Positions 39,001 through 45,779 of a DNA stretch of 64,000 nucleotides are shown here, in pieces (positions within the stretch are counted from its first letter, which is position 1; each line of letters begins with the position of its first letter). Both the position numbers and the translations under genes were made by a program. This DNA is from Notamacropus eugenii. Its lineage: Eukaryota > Chordata > Mammalia > Diprotodontia > Macropodidae. Below the pieces are notes generated by a model. That model saw only the letters and a program-made list of their open reading frames with translations. It was not told the origin of the DNA and searched no databases. The stretch is from NCBI RefSeq assembly GCF_028372415.1, contig NC_092872.1, positions 260,983,008 to 261,047,007 of the forward strand, read 5' to 3'.

Positions 39001-42000
39001 TAGTTAGCAGCTCTCAATTAATGCACAATTAGTAAATTAGGTAAGATAATCCCAGCTTTGCAACAAGCTCAATGTGACCTTGGAGAGATTCCTTCTCTAC
39101 TCTTACCCTCAGTTTCCTTCCTTTCCAGATAAGAAGGTTATACTGTCTGATGGCAGACATTTCCTCCTAGTCCTTAGTCCTATGATCGTAGTATAGAGAA
39201 GTGAAGAGAGGGGAGAACATTGCTTGGGGAGTGCTTTGTGTTACATCCACCTCTCAGCTCTTGTGAGGCTGGTTCTCCAGTCATGGAACATTTATATCTC
39301 TCGCTTGTCCTTTTTTTCCCTTTTGCCTCTCCTTTTGGGACATTTTGCTACTCTTAGGTAATTTCTACCAATTTCTAGTTTAGCTAATGGCTCTAGAAAA
39401 GAGTTTCCCAGAAGTTGGTTTTGAAATGCAGAGCAGAGTTGAAATGTTTAGATCTCTCTTACATGTCACTTGTCTATTTGTAAGTCCTCCCCGTTGCAGA
39501 GGAAAACTTGTCAATTTTGTAAGCAGTCTCAGACCTCTCTGAAGCCACTAACTGCTACTGTATCTGTACAGTCTGGTATTATTGGAAGTTTTCTCCCAAA
39601 TGCTTTTGCATTAAATTCTGAAAAATATGAGGTAAACTTAGTATGACAGTATTAAGAAATGATTGTATTGTCATGACAAAGTAGAATATCTTTGAGTATG
39701 TTCAGGTGAATGATTACAATGTAACTTGGGAATGATCTTAGCCAAAGTAGTGGCACACTTAAAGAGCTGTCCTGGGCAGACTCTCCTTATGTCTGCTTTT
39801 TGAATTCTCTCTCTGGATTCATTATTGCAGTAATGATGTTATGTAATGTTAATGTTAAGTAATGATAGTTTAGAAAATGCCCTTTTGTACTGAGATGTTG
39901 AATATACACTAACAAGATTGTTTTTAAAATACTTTTTTTCCCTGTCTCTTCCCACTTTTTTCTTCCCATTGTCACTGGGTGGTATGTGTAGACACAGAAG
40001 ATTTCATGCAAAAACCTTGTAAAAGTTATTAAATAAATAAAAGTTATTGACTAAGAACCATTCAAGCAAATGAGGAGAACCAAAATTTAGGAAAAACAAA
40101 ATTTATACTTTTCTGTCCTTTATTTGGTACAAGTTATTGGTGAGAAGTTTTGGGAGAACAGAGTACCTGTCAAGATAGTAATTACCAATGAAGCAAGATA
40201 CTAATTTTTATTGTCTTAAGTAGACAATGAGAAAAGGAAGTTAGATTTCAGGATACTTTTGTCATTTGGATAAATTACTTTCTTTATATAAATTTTTACC
40301 ACATGTACATATGAGCATTATGGTTAATTGTCAGTGAAGCTAACGGTAGTTTGAGATGTAGACATAAAAATTCAAGACGTGGTGTTTTTTTTCACATATA
40401 AAAGTATCACTAACCAACCATTAATAGAATGTTCACTTTAATTTGTTTTTCCCAGTATTAGTGAATTTTCTCTGAAAATTCATCTTTCCCTCCTCTTGCT
40501 CATGACTTATGACACTAATTTGCAAGATGGCTTGTCTGTATTAGGACTGCATTTTTCCTTAGGGGTCCATAGCAATGAAATAGTGGGAAGGCAGCTGGCC
40601 CAGTTAAGGATGCAAGGATCTAAGTCCTTGTTCTCAACCTCCTTAGCCTCATTTTCTAATTGAACTGGTGTTTCACATCCAAGGAAATCTACCTTTTAGT
40701 AACTTGAAGCTTGATTGGCTCTATTGTTGTTTCTAGAATACAGAATACAAAGGGGAATATTGGGCAGACCATCCTACAATAAAAATTTTCTGGGAAGTTT
40801 TTCATGAATTGCCTTTGGAAAAGAAAAAGCAATTTCTCTGTAAGTATTTCCATTTAATTCTATTTTAGATGAGAACTGAATTTAGTTGTAGTATCTGATC
40901 TCTGCCTTATGGGATTAAACAACTTTACAATGATTAGTATATTTTGTGTCTTTATTAGTCTCTTAGTAACTGCTTGAGTTACAGAAAAGATTAGAACATT
41001 CTAGTCTATCTTATAATTGATAATTAAGATAATTTTAAAGTTTCATCTTCCAGCTTTTATATTTAATGTTTCACATAAAAATTCTAAAAATCATCGATTA
41101 ACTGGTTGTTTTGTTTTGATTCCTTGAGAAATGTACAATTTATTTAAAATGAAGAAAAAGAAAATACCATTATATTGGGATTGGGGAATTTCCTGTGACT
41201 ATTATTTAATCACAGTTGAGCAAGTTAAACAGGACCCATCCCTGCTTCTACATCAAAACATTAAATATTTCTTTTGTAAGTAGAACCATAGCAGGTTCCA
41301 ATGAGAACCATTTAAACAATCCTGAACTGACATAGAGGGAAAGGTTAGGGCTGGTGGTGCTTTAGTACTTTTCATGTATAACTAAGTCTTTGGAAAACTC
41401 TGTGATTTATTTTTTTAGAAAGAGCCTTCAAATGGTATGCTTTAACAAACATTAATTCCGCATATATCCCAAATTTAGGGCTATCATGTTTTTGAAAACT
41501 ATGAAATTGATATTCTTGTTATTTAATGTTTGGCTAAATTTTGGCCAACCTAATAGAAAACAGTGCTGGTCAATCAAGTGTCATCTTGAAGATTAAATTG
41601 GTCATTTCTTCCTAATGTTTTAATAAAGTATCTTATTTAGAAGTCTGGTGATAAGGCACAGTCTTCATCAATGTAGTCCATTGAGAGAGACAGCAGCACA
41701 GTTAATGAACTGTTCTTTACAGCAGAGACCCAGTTGACCCATTTACCACCATTACCCTTCCAACTATGCCTTGGAGCTAATAATGGAGGCAGCACATAAT
41801 GGTGGAAAAAGGAGTGCCACTGAGGAGCTGTGCTCGAGGGCTACATCTGCTGCTAAGCTTAACTTTCTTTGTGTATGAAGTGAGGCCTTGGGCTGGATTA
41901 TCTTTAGGGTCCCTCTAGCTCTCAGACAGGGATCTATTTGAAGGATCACAAGAAGCAGCCTGACAAAGTGAACAGAGAGCTGGCGTGGACTTCAGGTCCT

Positions 42001-42996
42001 GTCTCAGTCATACGTTGTCTTTGTCAGTAAACCTCAGTGCTGAGGTAACTCCCCAAGACTGTAAGTAGAAGAGGAGGTACTGCCCTGCATTGGTAAAGTA
42101 AGTTTTCTCATCTGGGAGTGCCCTATACCAGTGAAGCACAGATCACACCTTCTCCCTACAAAGAGGATTAGCTAATAACCACAACAACTTTTCTGTTAAA
42201 ATGTTGACATTTTCCAAAGACATTGTGGGAGGCCATATGCTGCTTCTGATAATGTTGCCTACTACTCAAAACATTGTAGAAATTTCTCTTTTAAAATAGT
42301 CTTCAGCATTAATATTCTTAATGGTGTAAAATCTTCCTTAGACCTTTGAGGGGATATTATTTTAGAGACAGCAGAAAATCATTTGAAAACCAAATCTAGT
42401 GAATAAAGTCACCAGATTATACCACTCTTTAGTCAGAAACAAGCTATGGACAAAAAGTAATGAGAACAATGTTTTTTATGAACTATCCTTCACCATGTAT
42501 GTATTTCAGTGATCTGTTTCAAGGTTAGTAGGTCAGTTTTTAAAATATTTACTGGTAAGCAATATCTTCAGCCAAAGCTAATTTAAAAAAAAAATTTCAG
42601 CAAATAGATTAAAATGTTTCTTTCACTTTGGGTAAACCAGTTTACAAATCAGGCCAACCTATTTACAAAAATCATCTACTGGAGTGGTTTTAGTAGATAA
42701 ATAAGTTAAGATTAAATGTAGTTGAACAGTACTATTATAATGCTGATTTTTGTCTTAAGTTTTCATTAAAAAAATTTCTTGTGATAGTATTTTTGACAGG
42801 TAGTGATCGGATTCCTATTCTTGGTATGAAGAGTCTTAAACTGGTGATTCAGTCAACGGGAGGTGGAGAGGCCTATCTCCCAGTTTCCCATACCTGTTTT
42901 AATCTTCTTGATCTTCCAAAATACACAGAGAAAGAAACTCTCCGATCTAAACTGATCCAGGCCATTGATCACAACGAAGGCTTCAGTTTAATATAG
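5590..42996 (+). CDS. HERC4: HERC4 E3 ubiquitin ligase, 3' two-thirds of the gene (17 exons)
   Basis: HERC4 is a small HERC-family E3 ligase: N-terminal RCC1-like (RLD) repeats and a C-terminal HECT domain that accepts ubiquitin on a catalytic Cys and passes it to substrates. Exons: 5590-5666, 6675-6799, 8182-8241, 8349-8460, 9081-9270, 11764-11936, 20345-20464, 23294-23317, 26524-26622, 33107-33274, 33483-33626, 34307-34473, 35440-35506, 36489-36571, 37541-37724, 40737-40839 and 42788-42996. They join in one frame of about 700 codons without a stop, all with GT-AG introns. The product matches human HERC4 nearly residue for residue, from [19 protein letters not shown] to [11 protein letters not shown]. 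The RLD exons lie left of the window. The 3' end faces SIRT1 tail to tail, as in human. There is no sign of pseudogenisation. Confidence 0.97.
6675..6799 (+). CDS. HERC4: HERC4 exon
   Basis: 125 nt, entered in phase 0 after TTTAG; encodes [18 protein letters not shown] and then [18 protein letters not shown], ending in a split Asn codon (AA|T) before GTAAGG. It corresponds to the linker between the RLD and the middle region of HERC4. Confidence 0.95.
6955..7140 (-). mobile_element. MIR-type CORE-SINE
   Basis: Antisense MIR signature: TGCTTACTGTGTGCCAGG at the left, CCAAGGTCACAGAGATAG and GAATTTGAACCTAGG to the right, all diverged. Directly followed by a younger SINE at 7141. Confidence 0.75.
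7141..7402 (-). mobile_element. tRNA-derived CORE-SINE (marsupial MAR1-type)
   Basis: On - it opens GGAGCAGCTAGGCAGCATAA, continues with a B-box-like GAGTTCAAATCTAGCC and GTGTGATCCTGGGCAAGTC, then AAAATGAGCTGGAGAAGAAA and a tail of CTAAAACAACAACAG type. Little diverged and nearly full length, it sits beside the older MIR at 6955-7140. Confidence 0.8.
7780..7935 (-). mobile_element. MIR-type SINE fragment
   Basis: Contains TTTCCCAGGGTCACAAAAC and GAATTTGAACCCAGGAGG, the antisense MIR core, ending in CATTATATTAC. Truncated and diverged; lies in the intron before the 8182 exon. Confidence 0.65.
8182..8241 (+). CDS. HERC4: HERC4 exon
   Basis: 60 nt between TTTTTACTCAG and GTAAGT; completes the split Asn and reads [19 protein letters not shown], ending in a split Ser codon (AG|C). 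The human protein has SSGC where this reads SAAC. Confidence 0.95.
8349..8460 (+). CDS. HERC4: HERC4 exon
   Basis: 112 nt after TTTTTTCAG; encodes [20 protein letters not shown] and then [17 protein letters not shown], ending in phase 0 before GTTTGT. Confidence 0.95.
9081..9270 (+). CDS. HERC4: HERC4 exon
   Basis: 190 nt; begins [20 protein letters not shown] after AAAATATAG and ends [13 protein letters not shown] plus the first base of the next codon before GTAAGA. Middle region of the protein, helical and conserved in HERC4 orthologues. Confidence 0.96.
9565..10125 (-). mobile_element. L2 LINE 3' end
   Basis: Starts with the reversed L2 terminus (AGTAAGCATTTATTAAGTAC, then CCAGGCACTGTGCTAAG) and continues through TATTCCAGGCATAGGGGACA and GAGTAGGTAGGGGGTGACCT, which are reverse complements of L2 3' sequence. 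Lies head to head with the L2 copy at 10126. Confidence 0.75.
10126..10665 (+). mobile_element. L2 LINE 3' end
   Basis: L2 in sense orientation: CAAAGCCCAGCTCAAATGC, AGTTTCTCCTGCTTCCTCAG, then CATTCCATGAGGGAAGGGAC and the terminal ATGAATGACTG. About 540 bp, diverged. Confidence 0.75.
10666..11763. other. HERC4 intron, unassigned
   Basis: AT-rich intronic sequence between an L2 copy and the exon at 11764. No exon-like frame or nameable repeat was recognised. Confidence 0.45.
11764..11936 (+). CDS. HERC4: HERC4 exon
   Basis: 173 nt after TTTAATCACAG; encodes [20 protein letters not shown] and then [20 protein letters not shown], ending [10 protein letters not shown] in phase 0 before GTACGT. 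The next intron is long, about 8.4 kb. Confidence 0.96.
12625..14175 (-). mobile_element. Long L2 LINE copy
   Basis: About 1.5 kb of antisense L2. It opens with AGTAAGCATTTATTAAGTGC and TATGTGCCAGACATTGTGC, then AGGCAAAAGATAGTCC, GATGTGTTGAGTTTAAGATG, GATGAGATCATCAAGTGAAA and CAGAGAGGTCAAGGAGAAG. The same ordered blocks occur at 26885-28215. It is one of the longest L2 copies in the window and ends close to an ORF1-bearing LINE. Confidence 0.75.
15043..15080. repeat. (TG)n microsatellite
   Basis: About 17 TG units with one TA interruption, inside the purine/pyrimidine-asymmetric tail of the LINE at 14250-16390. Confidence 0.9.
15238..15753 (-). pseudogene. LINE ORF1p-like RNA-binding domain (171 codons)
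   Basis: An open frame matching L1 ORF1p (transposase 22 family). [20 protein letters not shown] begins the end of the coiled coil; [19 protein letters not shown] starts the [22 protein letters not shown] then leads into the C-terminal domain ending [20 protein letters not shown]. In L1 this protein trimerises and coats the element's RNA. The upstream coiled coil is in another frame, so the gene is broken. Confidence 0.85.
15750..15995 (-). pseudogene. LINE ORF1p-like coiled-coil segment
   Basis: 81 codons dominated by Lys/Glu heptads (for example [20 protein letters not shown]), the coiled coil expected upstream of the ORF1p RRM. It ends at a stop next to the start of the downstream frame, so a frameshift separates the two parts of one ancestral ORF1. 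Confidence 0.8.
16395..16560 (+). mobile_element. tRNA-derived CORE-SINE
   Basis: Sense copy with GAGTTTGAATCTGACCTC, ACTAGCTGTGTGACCCCAGG, CATGTCACTTAACCCAGTT and GAGCTGGAGAAGGAAATGG, the marsupial-type tail block. Abuts the 5' end of the LINE at 14250-16390. Confidence 0.8.
16866..17105 (-). mobile_element. L2 LINE fragment, part 1 of an interrupted copy
   Basis: Reversed L2 end: AAATATTTATTAAGCCCC, GTCAAGTGCTGGAGGCAC, TTCTATTGGGGGAGAC. L2-like sequence appears to resume after an inserted L1 tail at about 17118-17255. Confidence 0.65.
17118..17255 (-). mobile_element. L1 3' end inserted into L2
   Basis: T-rich start (TTTTATTTTATTTTTATTTT, the reversed poly(A)) followed by TTTCTGTCCCCTCCCCCATG and AGAAGCCAAGAAATATGATA, resembling the reversed L1 3' UTR seen at 22.3 kb. 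It splits the L2 copy, so it is the younger insertion. Confidence 0.6.
17256..17475 (-). mobile_element. L2 LINE fragment, part 2 of an interrupted copy
   Basis: GGGCTTTATCTTAAAGGAAG, GAACAAGCAGTAGAAGAGGC and CAGCTTGGCTGTATTGCAG continue the antisense L2 order seen before the L1 insertion. Diverged. Confidence 0.5.
18068..18310 (+). mobile_element. tRNA-derived CORE-SINE with MIR-like tail
   Basis: GCAGCTAGATGGCGCCACAG, GGAGTCAGGAAAACTTGAAT, AAATCATTTCACCTCTCTC, AATGGGGATAATGATTC, then GTAAAGCATTTAGCCCAGTG and CCTGGCACATAGTAG. Full length, in sense within a HERC4 intron. Confidence 0.8.
19060..19848 (+). mobile_element. L2 LINE, 5' part of an interrupted copy
   Basis: Sense L2: CTTTAGGGGCTTCCCATTG, AAGGCTCCCTACAACCAGC, GCAGTACTTCTGCCTAAAAT, CCATCCTTCAAGGTCAAG. 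Interrupted by a SINE at about 19850; the L2 end resumes at 20040. Confidence 0.7.
19850..20040 (-). mobile_element. SINE inserted in an L2 copy
   Basis: Antisense SINE: TAGCTCCCAGATGAGAAAAC, TGATGGAGGTTGGCGCCTTC, AGAGTTGTCTGAGAACTAAA. Its reverse complement resembles the sense copy at 41955-42150. It separates two parts of one L2. Confidence 0.6.
20041..20213 (+). mobile_element. L2 LINE 3' terminus and A-run
   Basis: CATTCAGTGCCTTGCACATA, GTGAACTTTTGTTGAATGAA, then a run of 15 A. This is the 3' end of the L2 copy begun at 19060. Confidence 0.7.
20345..20464 (+). CDS. HERC4: HERC4 exon
   Basis: 120 nt (40 codons) after TTTTTCTACAG; encodes [20 protein letters not shown] and then [20 protein letters not shown] before GTACGT. 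Human has VNEKMGQ at the start. Confidence 0.96.
21225..21412 (+). mobile_element. CORE-SINE fragment
   Basis: TATATCCTGCCTCAAACAC, GAGTCTTAGTTTCCTCATCT, then AAGTGTTTTGGAAACCTTAA and AGCACTATGTAAATG, a 3' tail typical of marsupial SINEs. Diverged. Confidence 0.65.
21500..21780 (+). mobile_element. SINE interrupted by an L2 3' end
   Basis: SINE pieces at about 21510-21596 (GGATTCAGGTCCCCATTT) and 21692-21780 (GACCACAGACAAGTCACTG) flank an L2 terminus at about 21597-21691 (TGTAAGCTCCTTGAGGGCAG through TAATAAATGTTGATTGATTG). The order implies a nested insertion. Confidence 0.55.
21820..22022. repeat. Degenerate GATA/GATG-rich simple repeat
   Basis: About 200 bp dominated by imperfect GATA, GATG and AGAT units. 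A decayed tetranucleotide satellite in the intron between the exons at 20345 and 23294. Confidence 0.7.
22245..22975 (-). mobile_element. L1 3' end (ORF2 tail and 3' UTR)
   Basis: On - it holds an L1 ORF2-like terminus, matching TTGGGCATTCCCTCAATTTC and CAATTCTTTGCCACC on +. A 3' UTR follows with (+ strand) TCTGGAGGTGGATAGCATTT, ACAAGTCCTTTGGAATTG and TCTTGGATCATTGTATTGC. Truncated at the 5' side; antisense to HERC4, just before the microexon intron end. Confidence 0.75.
23294..23317 (+). CDS. HERC4: HERC4 24-nt microexon
   Basis: Eight codons, DINHGLTE, between the acceptor TGTCTTAG and the donor GTAAGT; phase 0 on both sides, so skipping it keeps the frame. Human HERC4 has DVNHGLTE at this position, and human isoforms are known that differ by eight residues, which fits optional use of this exon. 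Its size makes it easy for gene predictors to miss. Confidence 0.88.
23615..23850 (+). mobile_element. CORE-SINE
   Basis: CTGAACTCAAACCCTCGTCC, TATTAGCTGTATGATGCTG, AGCAAATAACTTAACTTCTC and a MIR-like tail. Lies about 300 bp downstream of the microexon. Confidence 0.65.
23851..26523. other. HERC4 intron, unassigned
   Basis: About 2.7 kb of intron. The block 24670-26040 is less AT-rich than its surroundings and has several short frames on both strands, but none resembles a known protein. An old LTR element or other decayed repeat is possible, yet I could not find matching terminal repeats or a primer-binding site. A SINE-like stretch may lie at about 26190-26310. Confidence 0.4.
26524..26622 (+). 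CDS. HERC4: HERC4 exon
   Basis: 99 nt (33 codons) after a long pyrimidine tract ending TTCTTCTAG; encodes [20 protein letters not shown] and then [13 protein letters not shown] before GTAAAA. It begins LTE, the same three residues that end the preceding microexon (human has LAD here). Confidence 0.96.
26885..28215 (-). mobile_element. Long L2 LINE copy
   Basis: Antisense L2 with the reversed terminus (TATATGTGCCAGGCACTGTT), then AAAGTGGCCTGGTTGTGAAG, GATGAGATCATCAAGTGAAG, GATCCAGCAAAAGAGACTC and AGAGGCTGCAAAGAGGTC, in the same block order as the copy at 12625-14175. Confidence 0.75.
28218..28400 (-). mobile_element. L2 LINE 3' terminus
   Basis: Reversed L2 end: GAATGAATTAATGAATGAG, TTATTGAGCAAAGCACTGTG, CATTTTAATGGGGGAGACA. 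A second, short copy next to the longer antisense L2. Confidence 0.65.
28904..28968. repeat. 27-bp tandem repeat, about 2.4 units
   Basis: Units at 28904-28930 and 28931-28957 differ at one base, and the first 11 bases recur at 28958-28968. Each unit runs GCTGATGAGATTATAATG-TGGTAAA. Near identity implies recent slippage or duplication. Confidence 0.9.
29075..29285 (-). mobile_element. L2-like internal fragment
   Basis: GGAGAAATTAAAGATTAGTG, AGAGAACAGGGATGAAGGAT, GAATCTGCTGGAGAAGATGG and CACTTGTACATATAGAGGG resemble antisense L2 internal sequence. It ends at a run of 16 A near 29279-29295. Confidence 0.5.
29580..30530 (+). mobile_element. CR1/L3-type LINE remnant (RT region to 3' end)
   Basis: Conceptual translation keeps reverse transcriptase traces: '[13 protein letters not shown]' from about 29760 and 'FADDAELG'-like sequence at about 29912-29940. 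It then runs into the CR1/L3 3' region (AACTAGGAGCATTAGGTAG, AGTCCCCCAGAAAGAGAAC). Strongly decayed; sense to HERC4. Confidence 0.6.
30531..32129. other. HERC4 intron, unassigned
   Basis: Intronic sequence of mixed composition. No exon, RNA gene or named repeat was recognised. Confidence 0.4.
32130..33040 (+). mobile_element. L2 LINE, long 3' copy
   Basis: Sense L2 with many diagnostic blocks: GAACTCCTTATCTTTCCCC, GCACCACCATCCTACTTCTC, GCCCTCATCACCTCCTACT, TTGGACTATTGCAATAG, then TGAGTTCCTTGAGGGTAGGG and AACTGACTGACTGATGAATG. It ends about 65 bp before the HECT entry exon. Confidence 0.85.
33107..33274 (+). CDS. HERC4: HERC4 exon (entry to HECT domain)
   Basis: 168 nt (56 codons) after TTTTGTTTTACAG; encodes [20 protein letters not shown], then [20 protein letters not shown] and [11 protein letters not shown] before GTAATT. 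This is the start of the HECT N-lobe. Confidence 0.97.
33483..33626 (+). CDS. HERC4: HERC4 exon (HECT N-lobe)
   Basis: 144 nt; encodes [20 protein letters not shown], then [20 protein letters not shown] and RLIWFSDK before GTAAGA. The [10 protein letters not shown] segment is the hallmark N-lobe motif of HECT ligases. Confidence 0.97.
34307..34473 (+). CDS. HERC4: HERC4 exon (HECT N-lobe)
   Basis: 167 nt after TTCATAG; encodes [20 protein letters not shown], then [20 protein letters not shown] and ends LMPDVG plus a split Arg codon before GTGAGT. It carries the IGxICGLAIY helix conserved in HECT domains. Confidence 0.97.
35130..35360 (+). mobile_element. CORE-SINE
   Basis: ACTTACTAGCTCGGTGAAGC, GGGCAAGTAACTTAACCGC, GTCTCAGTTTCCTCTTCTA, then GGGTTGTTATGAGG and TAATAATTGTAAAAGTC. 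Ends about 80 bp before the exon at 35440. Confidence 0.7.
35440..35506 (+). CDS. HERC4: HERC4 exon (HECT N-lobe)
   Basis: 67 nt after TTGTTTTGCAG; completes Arg and reads [19 protein letters not shown] then NFT before GTGAGT. Confidence 0.95.
35845..35985 (+). mobile_element. SINE fragment
   Basis: TGACTTTGGTCAGTCACAC, CTGGGCCTTAGTCTGTAG and a tail of GGTCCTTTCAGCTCTAAAAT type, a second marsupial SINE tail form. Confidence 0.65.
36489..36571 (+). CDS. HERC4: HERC4 exon (HECT domain)
   Basis: 83 nt after TTGACTAG; encodes [20 protein letters not shown] and then TAVSKQN plus a split Arg codon before GTAAGT. Confidence 0.95.
37541..37724 (+). CDS. HERC4: HERC4 exon (HECT domain)
   Basis: 184 nt after CTCATTTTTAG; encodes [20 protein letters not shown], then [20 protein letters not shown] and ends [11 protein letters not shown] before GTAAGG. 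It covers the E2-facing end of the N-lobe and the approach to the hinge. Confidence 0.97.
38395..38730 (+). mobile_element. L2 LINE 3' end
   Basis: TGCCTGGCATGCTCTCCCTT, GGTCTCAGTTCAAATCCCAC, GAGAAGTCTTTATTCTCATC and GCCTGGCCCAGAACACTGAA. Directly followed by an antisense MIR. Confidence 0.65.
38735..38990 (-). mobile_element. MIR/CORE-SINE
   Basis: Well preserved antisense copy: TTATCCCCATTTTACAGATG, AGGAAACTGAGGCAGAGG, GACTTGCCCAGGATCACACA, GATTTGAACTTGAG, ending GCACCACCTAACTGCC. Confidence 0.85.
39020..39190 (+). mobile_element. SINE fragment
   Basis: AATGTGACCTTGGAGAGATT, ACCCTCAGTTTCCTTCC and a tail ending GTCCTTAGTCCTATGATC. Diverged. Confidence 0.55.
39191..40736. other. HERC4 intron, unassigned
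   Basis: AT-rich intron between the exons at 37541 and 40737. A weak SINE-like stretch lies at about 40560-40680; nothing else was recognised. Confidence 0.4.
40737..40839 (+). CDS. HERC4: HERC4 exon (HECT hinge and C-lobe)
   Basis: 103 nt after TTGTTTCTAG; encodes [20 protein letters not shown] and then [14 protein letters not shown], ending in one base of a split Leu before GTAAGT. Confidence 0.97.
41790..42150 (+). mobile_element. Two adjacent SINE fragments
   Basis: The first (about 41790-41945) has the GGGTCCCTCTAGCTCTCAGA tail form. The second (about 41955-42150) has AACTCCCCAAGACTGTAAG, GAGGAGGTACTGCCCTGCAT and TCTCATCTGGGAGTGCCCT; its family also appears reversed at 19850-20040. Confidence 0.6.
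42788..42996 (+). CDS. HERC4: HERC4 terminal coding exon with catalytic Cys
   Basis: 209 nt including the TAG stop at 42994-42996; encodes [20 protein letters not shown], then [20 protein letters not shown] and ends [13 protein letters not shown]. The Cys in [11 protein letters not shown], codon TGT at 42895-42897, is the HECT ubiquitin-thioester cysteine. The LPxxHTCFNxLxLP context is intact, so the ligase should be active. Confidence 0.98.
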
Positions 42997-44110
42997 CTTT
43001 AGAGGTATTAGAACCATTTAGTTTAATGCAATAGCATTAAACTAATTTTTGTGTCTTGTGGTGGGGAATTCAGTGGACAAGGTGATCGAGGTGATAATAT
43101 AATTAATTGCTTATTTACAAAATGTTCTGTGACATACAAATATTCATGAAAGCCAAAAAGTCCTAAAAGAAAATGAACAAACTATGTTAATACTAGACTT
43201 ATTGTACAGAACCATGGACACTTTTTTTGTCATCTACCAATAAACATGCAAGTATTGTGAATACATTCAAGTTTCACTAACATGAATTTTAGTGGTCTGC
43301 ATATTACAGAAATGATTTTGGTGTGTGAGTGCATGGAATGGTTGCTTAATTCTTTTCAATCACTGGTGAAAAACCTTTAACTTTGGTTTGCAATAGTCAC
43401 TTGATTATTTTTCATTTTGTAAATAATGTTAAAGTTTTTGTAATAAAATAGTTACCTTCTGATACCAGTACAGTTTCTATGTTGTAATTGAACTGGAATG
43501 ACTGTTATGGGTTAAAAATTGTGACCATTAAATTTTTTTTCTGGCCTCTTAGAAATTCAAGTAGCAGACATAACAATGGTAAAAATTTAGAGCTTGTTTT
43601 GTACTAGGGCAGTCTTCTAGTATCTTGGTATGTGCCTCGATCTGGGTTCTACTAAATATCTTCTAGGTCCTTCCTCTGGAGTCCTGTGGTGATGGTGCTA
43701 AATGGGGAGTGCTTATGAAACATGGTTAACTTAGCGGTGGAAGAGAGTTTTCCCATGGTGGTCAGGAGTAGGAATGTGTGGCACTATGAGACCTAGCACC
43801 CCCATCTCACTGCTCTGAAAGAATAATGGTGAAGGTTCGAGTAGAGTCACATTTTCCACAGTGCTTTTGGCTTATGTAGAAGAATTTTTTTCAGGCTTTT
43901 TTAAATTGAAGAACACAGTTTTCAGATGCTGATTGTAACTGAAACACTTTTAGATTTTATTCTTCTCATGTCTTTAAGTCCTGGAATGTGTGTTGATATG
44001 CAATACATGTGACTTTCACCTATGGTGCAGATATTTATTTTTCAGATTTATAAAATGCAATGAAAACTCTTTAAATAAAATACTTGAATAAAGATTTATT
44101 GGTTTTATAA
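42997..44110 (+). other. HERC4: HERC4 3' UTR
   Basis: AT-rich sequence after the stop, holding AATAAA hexamers at 43239-43244, 43442-43447, 44074-44079 and 44087-44092. The last pair suggests a distal cleavage site near 44.1 kb; the first two could give short isoforms. No repeat family is recognised inside it. Its true end is inferred, not observed. Confidence 0.7.
44074..44092 (+). terminator. HERC4 distal poly(A) signals
   Basis: Two AATAAA hexamers 13 bases apart (44074-44079 and 44087-44092), followed by T-rich and GT-containing sequence. This is the strongest candidate for the main 3' end of HERC4. Earlier single hexamers lie at 43239 and 43442. Confidence 0.55.
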
Positions 44111-44574
44111 TTAAACTTTCAGTGGTTCTCATGTAAGATCCAAAACAATTTCTTCAAAACAATTTCTAAGAAGTTTTTAGGGCAGGACTTAAATTTGTAT
44201 TTTCCTCTCTTTTTTCAGGAGTATGAACTTTAAATATTTTCAAACTTGCATTTTGGTAAATTTAAAATGAAAATCTCTACTAGTGTATCACTGCTGGTGC
44301 TCCGTTGCATTCCGAAGCTCTGAATCCATCTTTCTGCCTTTGATAAGTTTTCAGTGCACCAACCTAAAGAACATAGAAAAACTCATTCCCCTTGAAAATA
44401 AGGAAGTGTCCTGAAATGTCAACTTTTCTTGAGCTTTCTACATATTCCTTCTTTGATGTTGGTTTACAGAGTATGGATAGGACCATTCAAATAAATAACA
44501 TCTTCCTCTCTCTTTGGAATAATTCTTTATGCCCTTAGCATTACCCTGATGCTTTAAGGACATGATATTTTTAA

Positions 44575-45065
44575 TACTTTGAGTATACTGTACCAGAGTT
44601 TCTCATCATCGTCCCTGTTTTTTCTTCTCATCTTCTCCGTTTCCATTGATAGCACTACCATCTTCCCAGGTACCTGCTGTGAACATCTTGGAATCATTTT
44701 GGATTTCCCTCTTTCACATCACTGTACCTACTCTACATGTGCCTGTGTGTGTGTGCATGCACCCACACCCCTTTAAACAGATAACAAATATGTCCATTTT
44801 TTTCATCCATTCACATTCTCATCACTCTAGTTGGAATCCACTTGGATGATTGCAGGAGTCTCTTTACTGTGTCTTTCCTGCATCTGCTCTTTCTTTTTTT
44901 TAGTCTACCCTTCACATAACTGCCAGATAATCTTCCTAGTCACAGGTCATACTATATCATTGAGCAACCTTTAGTCCCTCCCTTTTGTCTTCAGAATAAA
45001 ATACAAACTTGTCTTAGCATCGAAGCCCACCATAATCTGCCCCCATTACACCTTGTTTCATATTA
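44575..45065 (+). mobile_element. L2 LINE
   Basis: Sense L2: ATAGCACTACCATCTTCCC, CTTGGAATCATTTTGGATT, TGGATGATTGCAGGAGTC, CTTAGCATCGAAGCCCAC. It lies in the HERC4-SIRT1 intergenic region. Confidence 0.7.
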
Positions 45066-45184
45066 GTCATCTTCAACAATGTTTCTATCAAGTAGAACGC
45101 CAGGACTCTGTCTGAATGAAAGAAACTGAACAAGGCTTCCACCTGGGGATTCACAGAGGCCATCATCACCTATACTCATTTCTA

Positions 45185-45510
45185 CATTTTGGTACAACGA
45201 ACATTCATTAAATACCTGCCATGTTCCAGGCACCATTAATTTAGCATCTGTTATGTCAAGGTCACTGTGGCTAGGTGCTGGTGACACAAAAGAAAAAAAC
45301 AAAACTGAAACAACCACACAAAACCCTAGACAAATAAATATAAGACGCATTGAGTCAGGTAAGATGCCTAATTACTAGTCATCAGGAAAGGCTGCTCATA
45401 GTCTTAAAGGAAGCTAAGGATTCTGATGGTGAGCAGTGAGGAGAGATGCATTAACCAGCCTCACGAACAGCACTGGCACAAGGACAGCAGTTAGAATGAA
45501 TGAATCAAAT
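45185..45510 (-). mobile_element. L2 LINE 3' end
   Basis: Reversed L2 end: GAACATTCATTAAATACCTG, CATGTTCCAGGCACCATT, AGGAAAGGCTGCTCATAG. Head-to-head with the copy at 44575. Confidence 0.55.
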
Positions 45511-45779
45511 TATACCAAATTTAGGTAACCATTTTGACTGAAATTTGGAACCCATGAAACATATGAATGTGAAATAAATATGAAAATTCAGGTTAAAATC
45601 AGATTGTGAAGGATTTAAATGCCCAGTTGAGGAGTAGCTATCTTATCTCAGCTGGAATAAGATGTCACCAAAGATTCTTGAGGAGAGAGAGACAACCGTC
45701 AGATCTGTGCTTTAAGAAGACTGTTTGCCCTGAGGATGTGAAGAATTTGGTGGAGTTAGACATCGACAAGATTTGGGAA

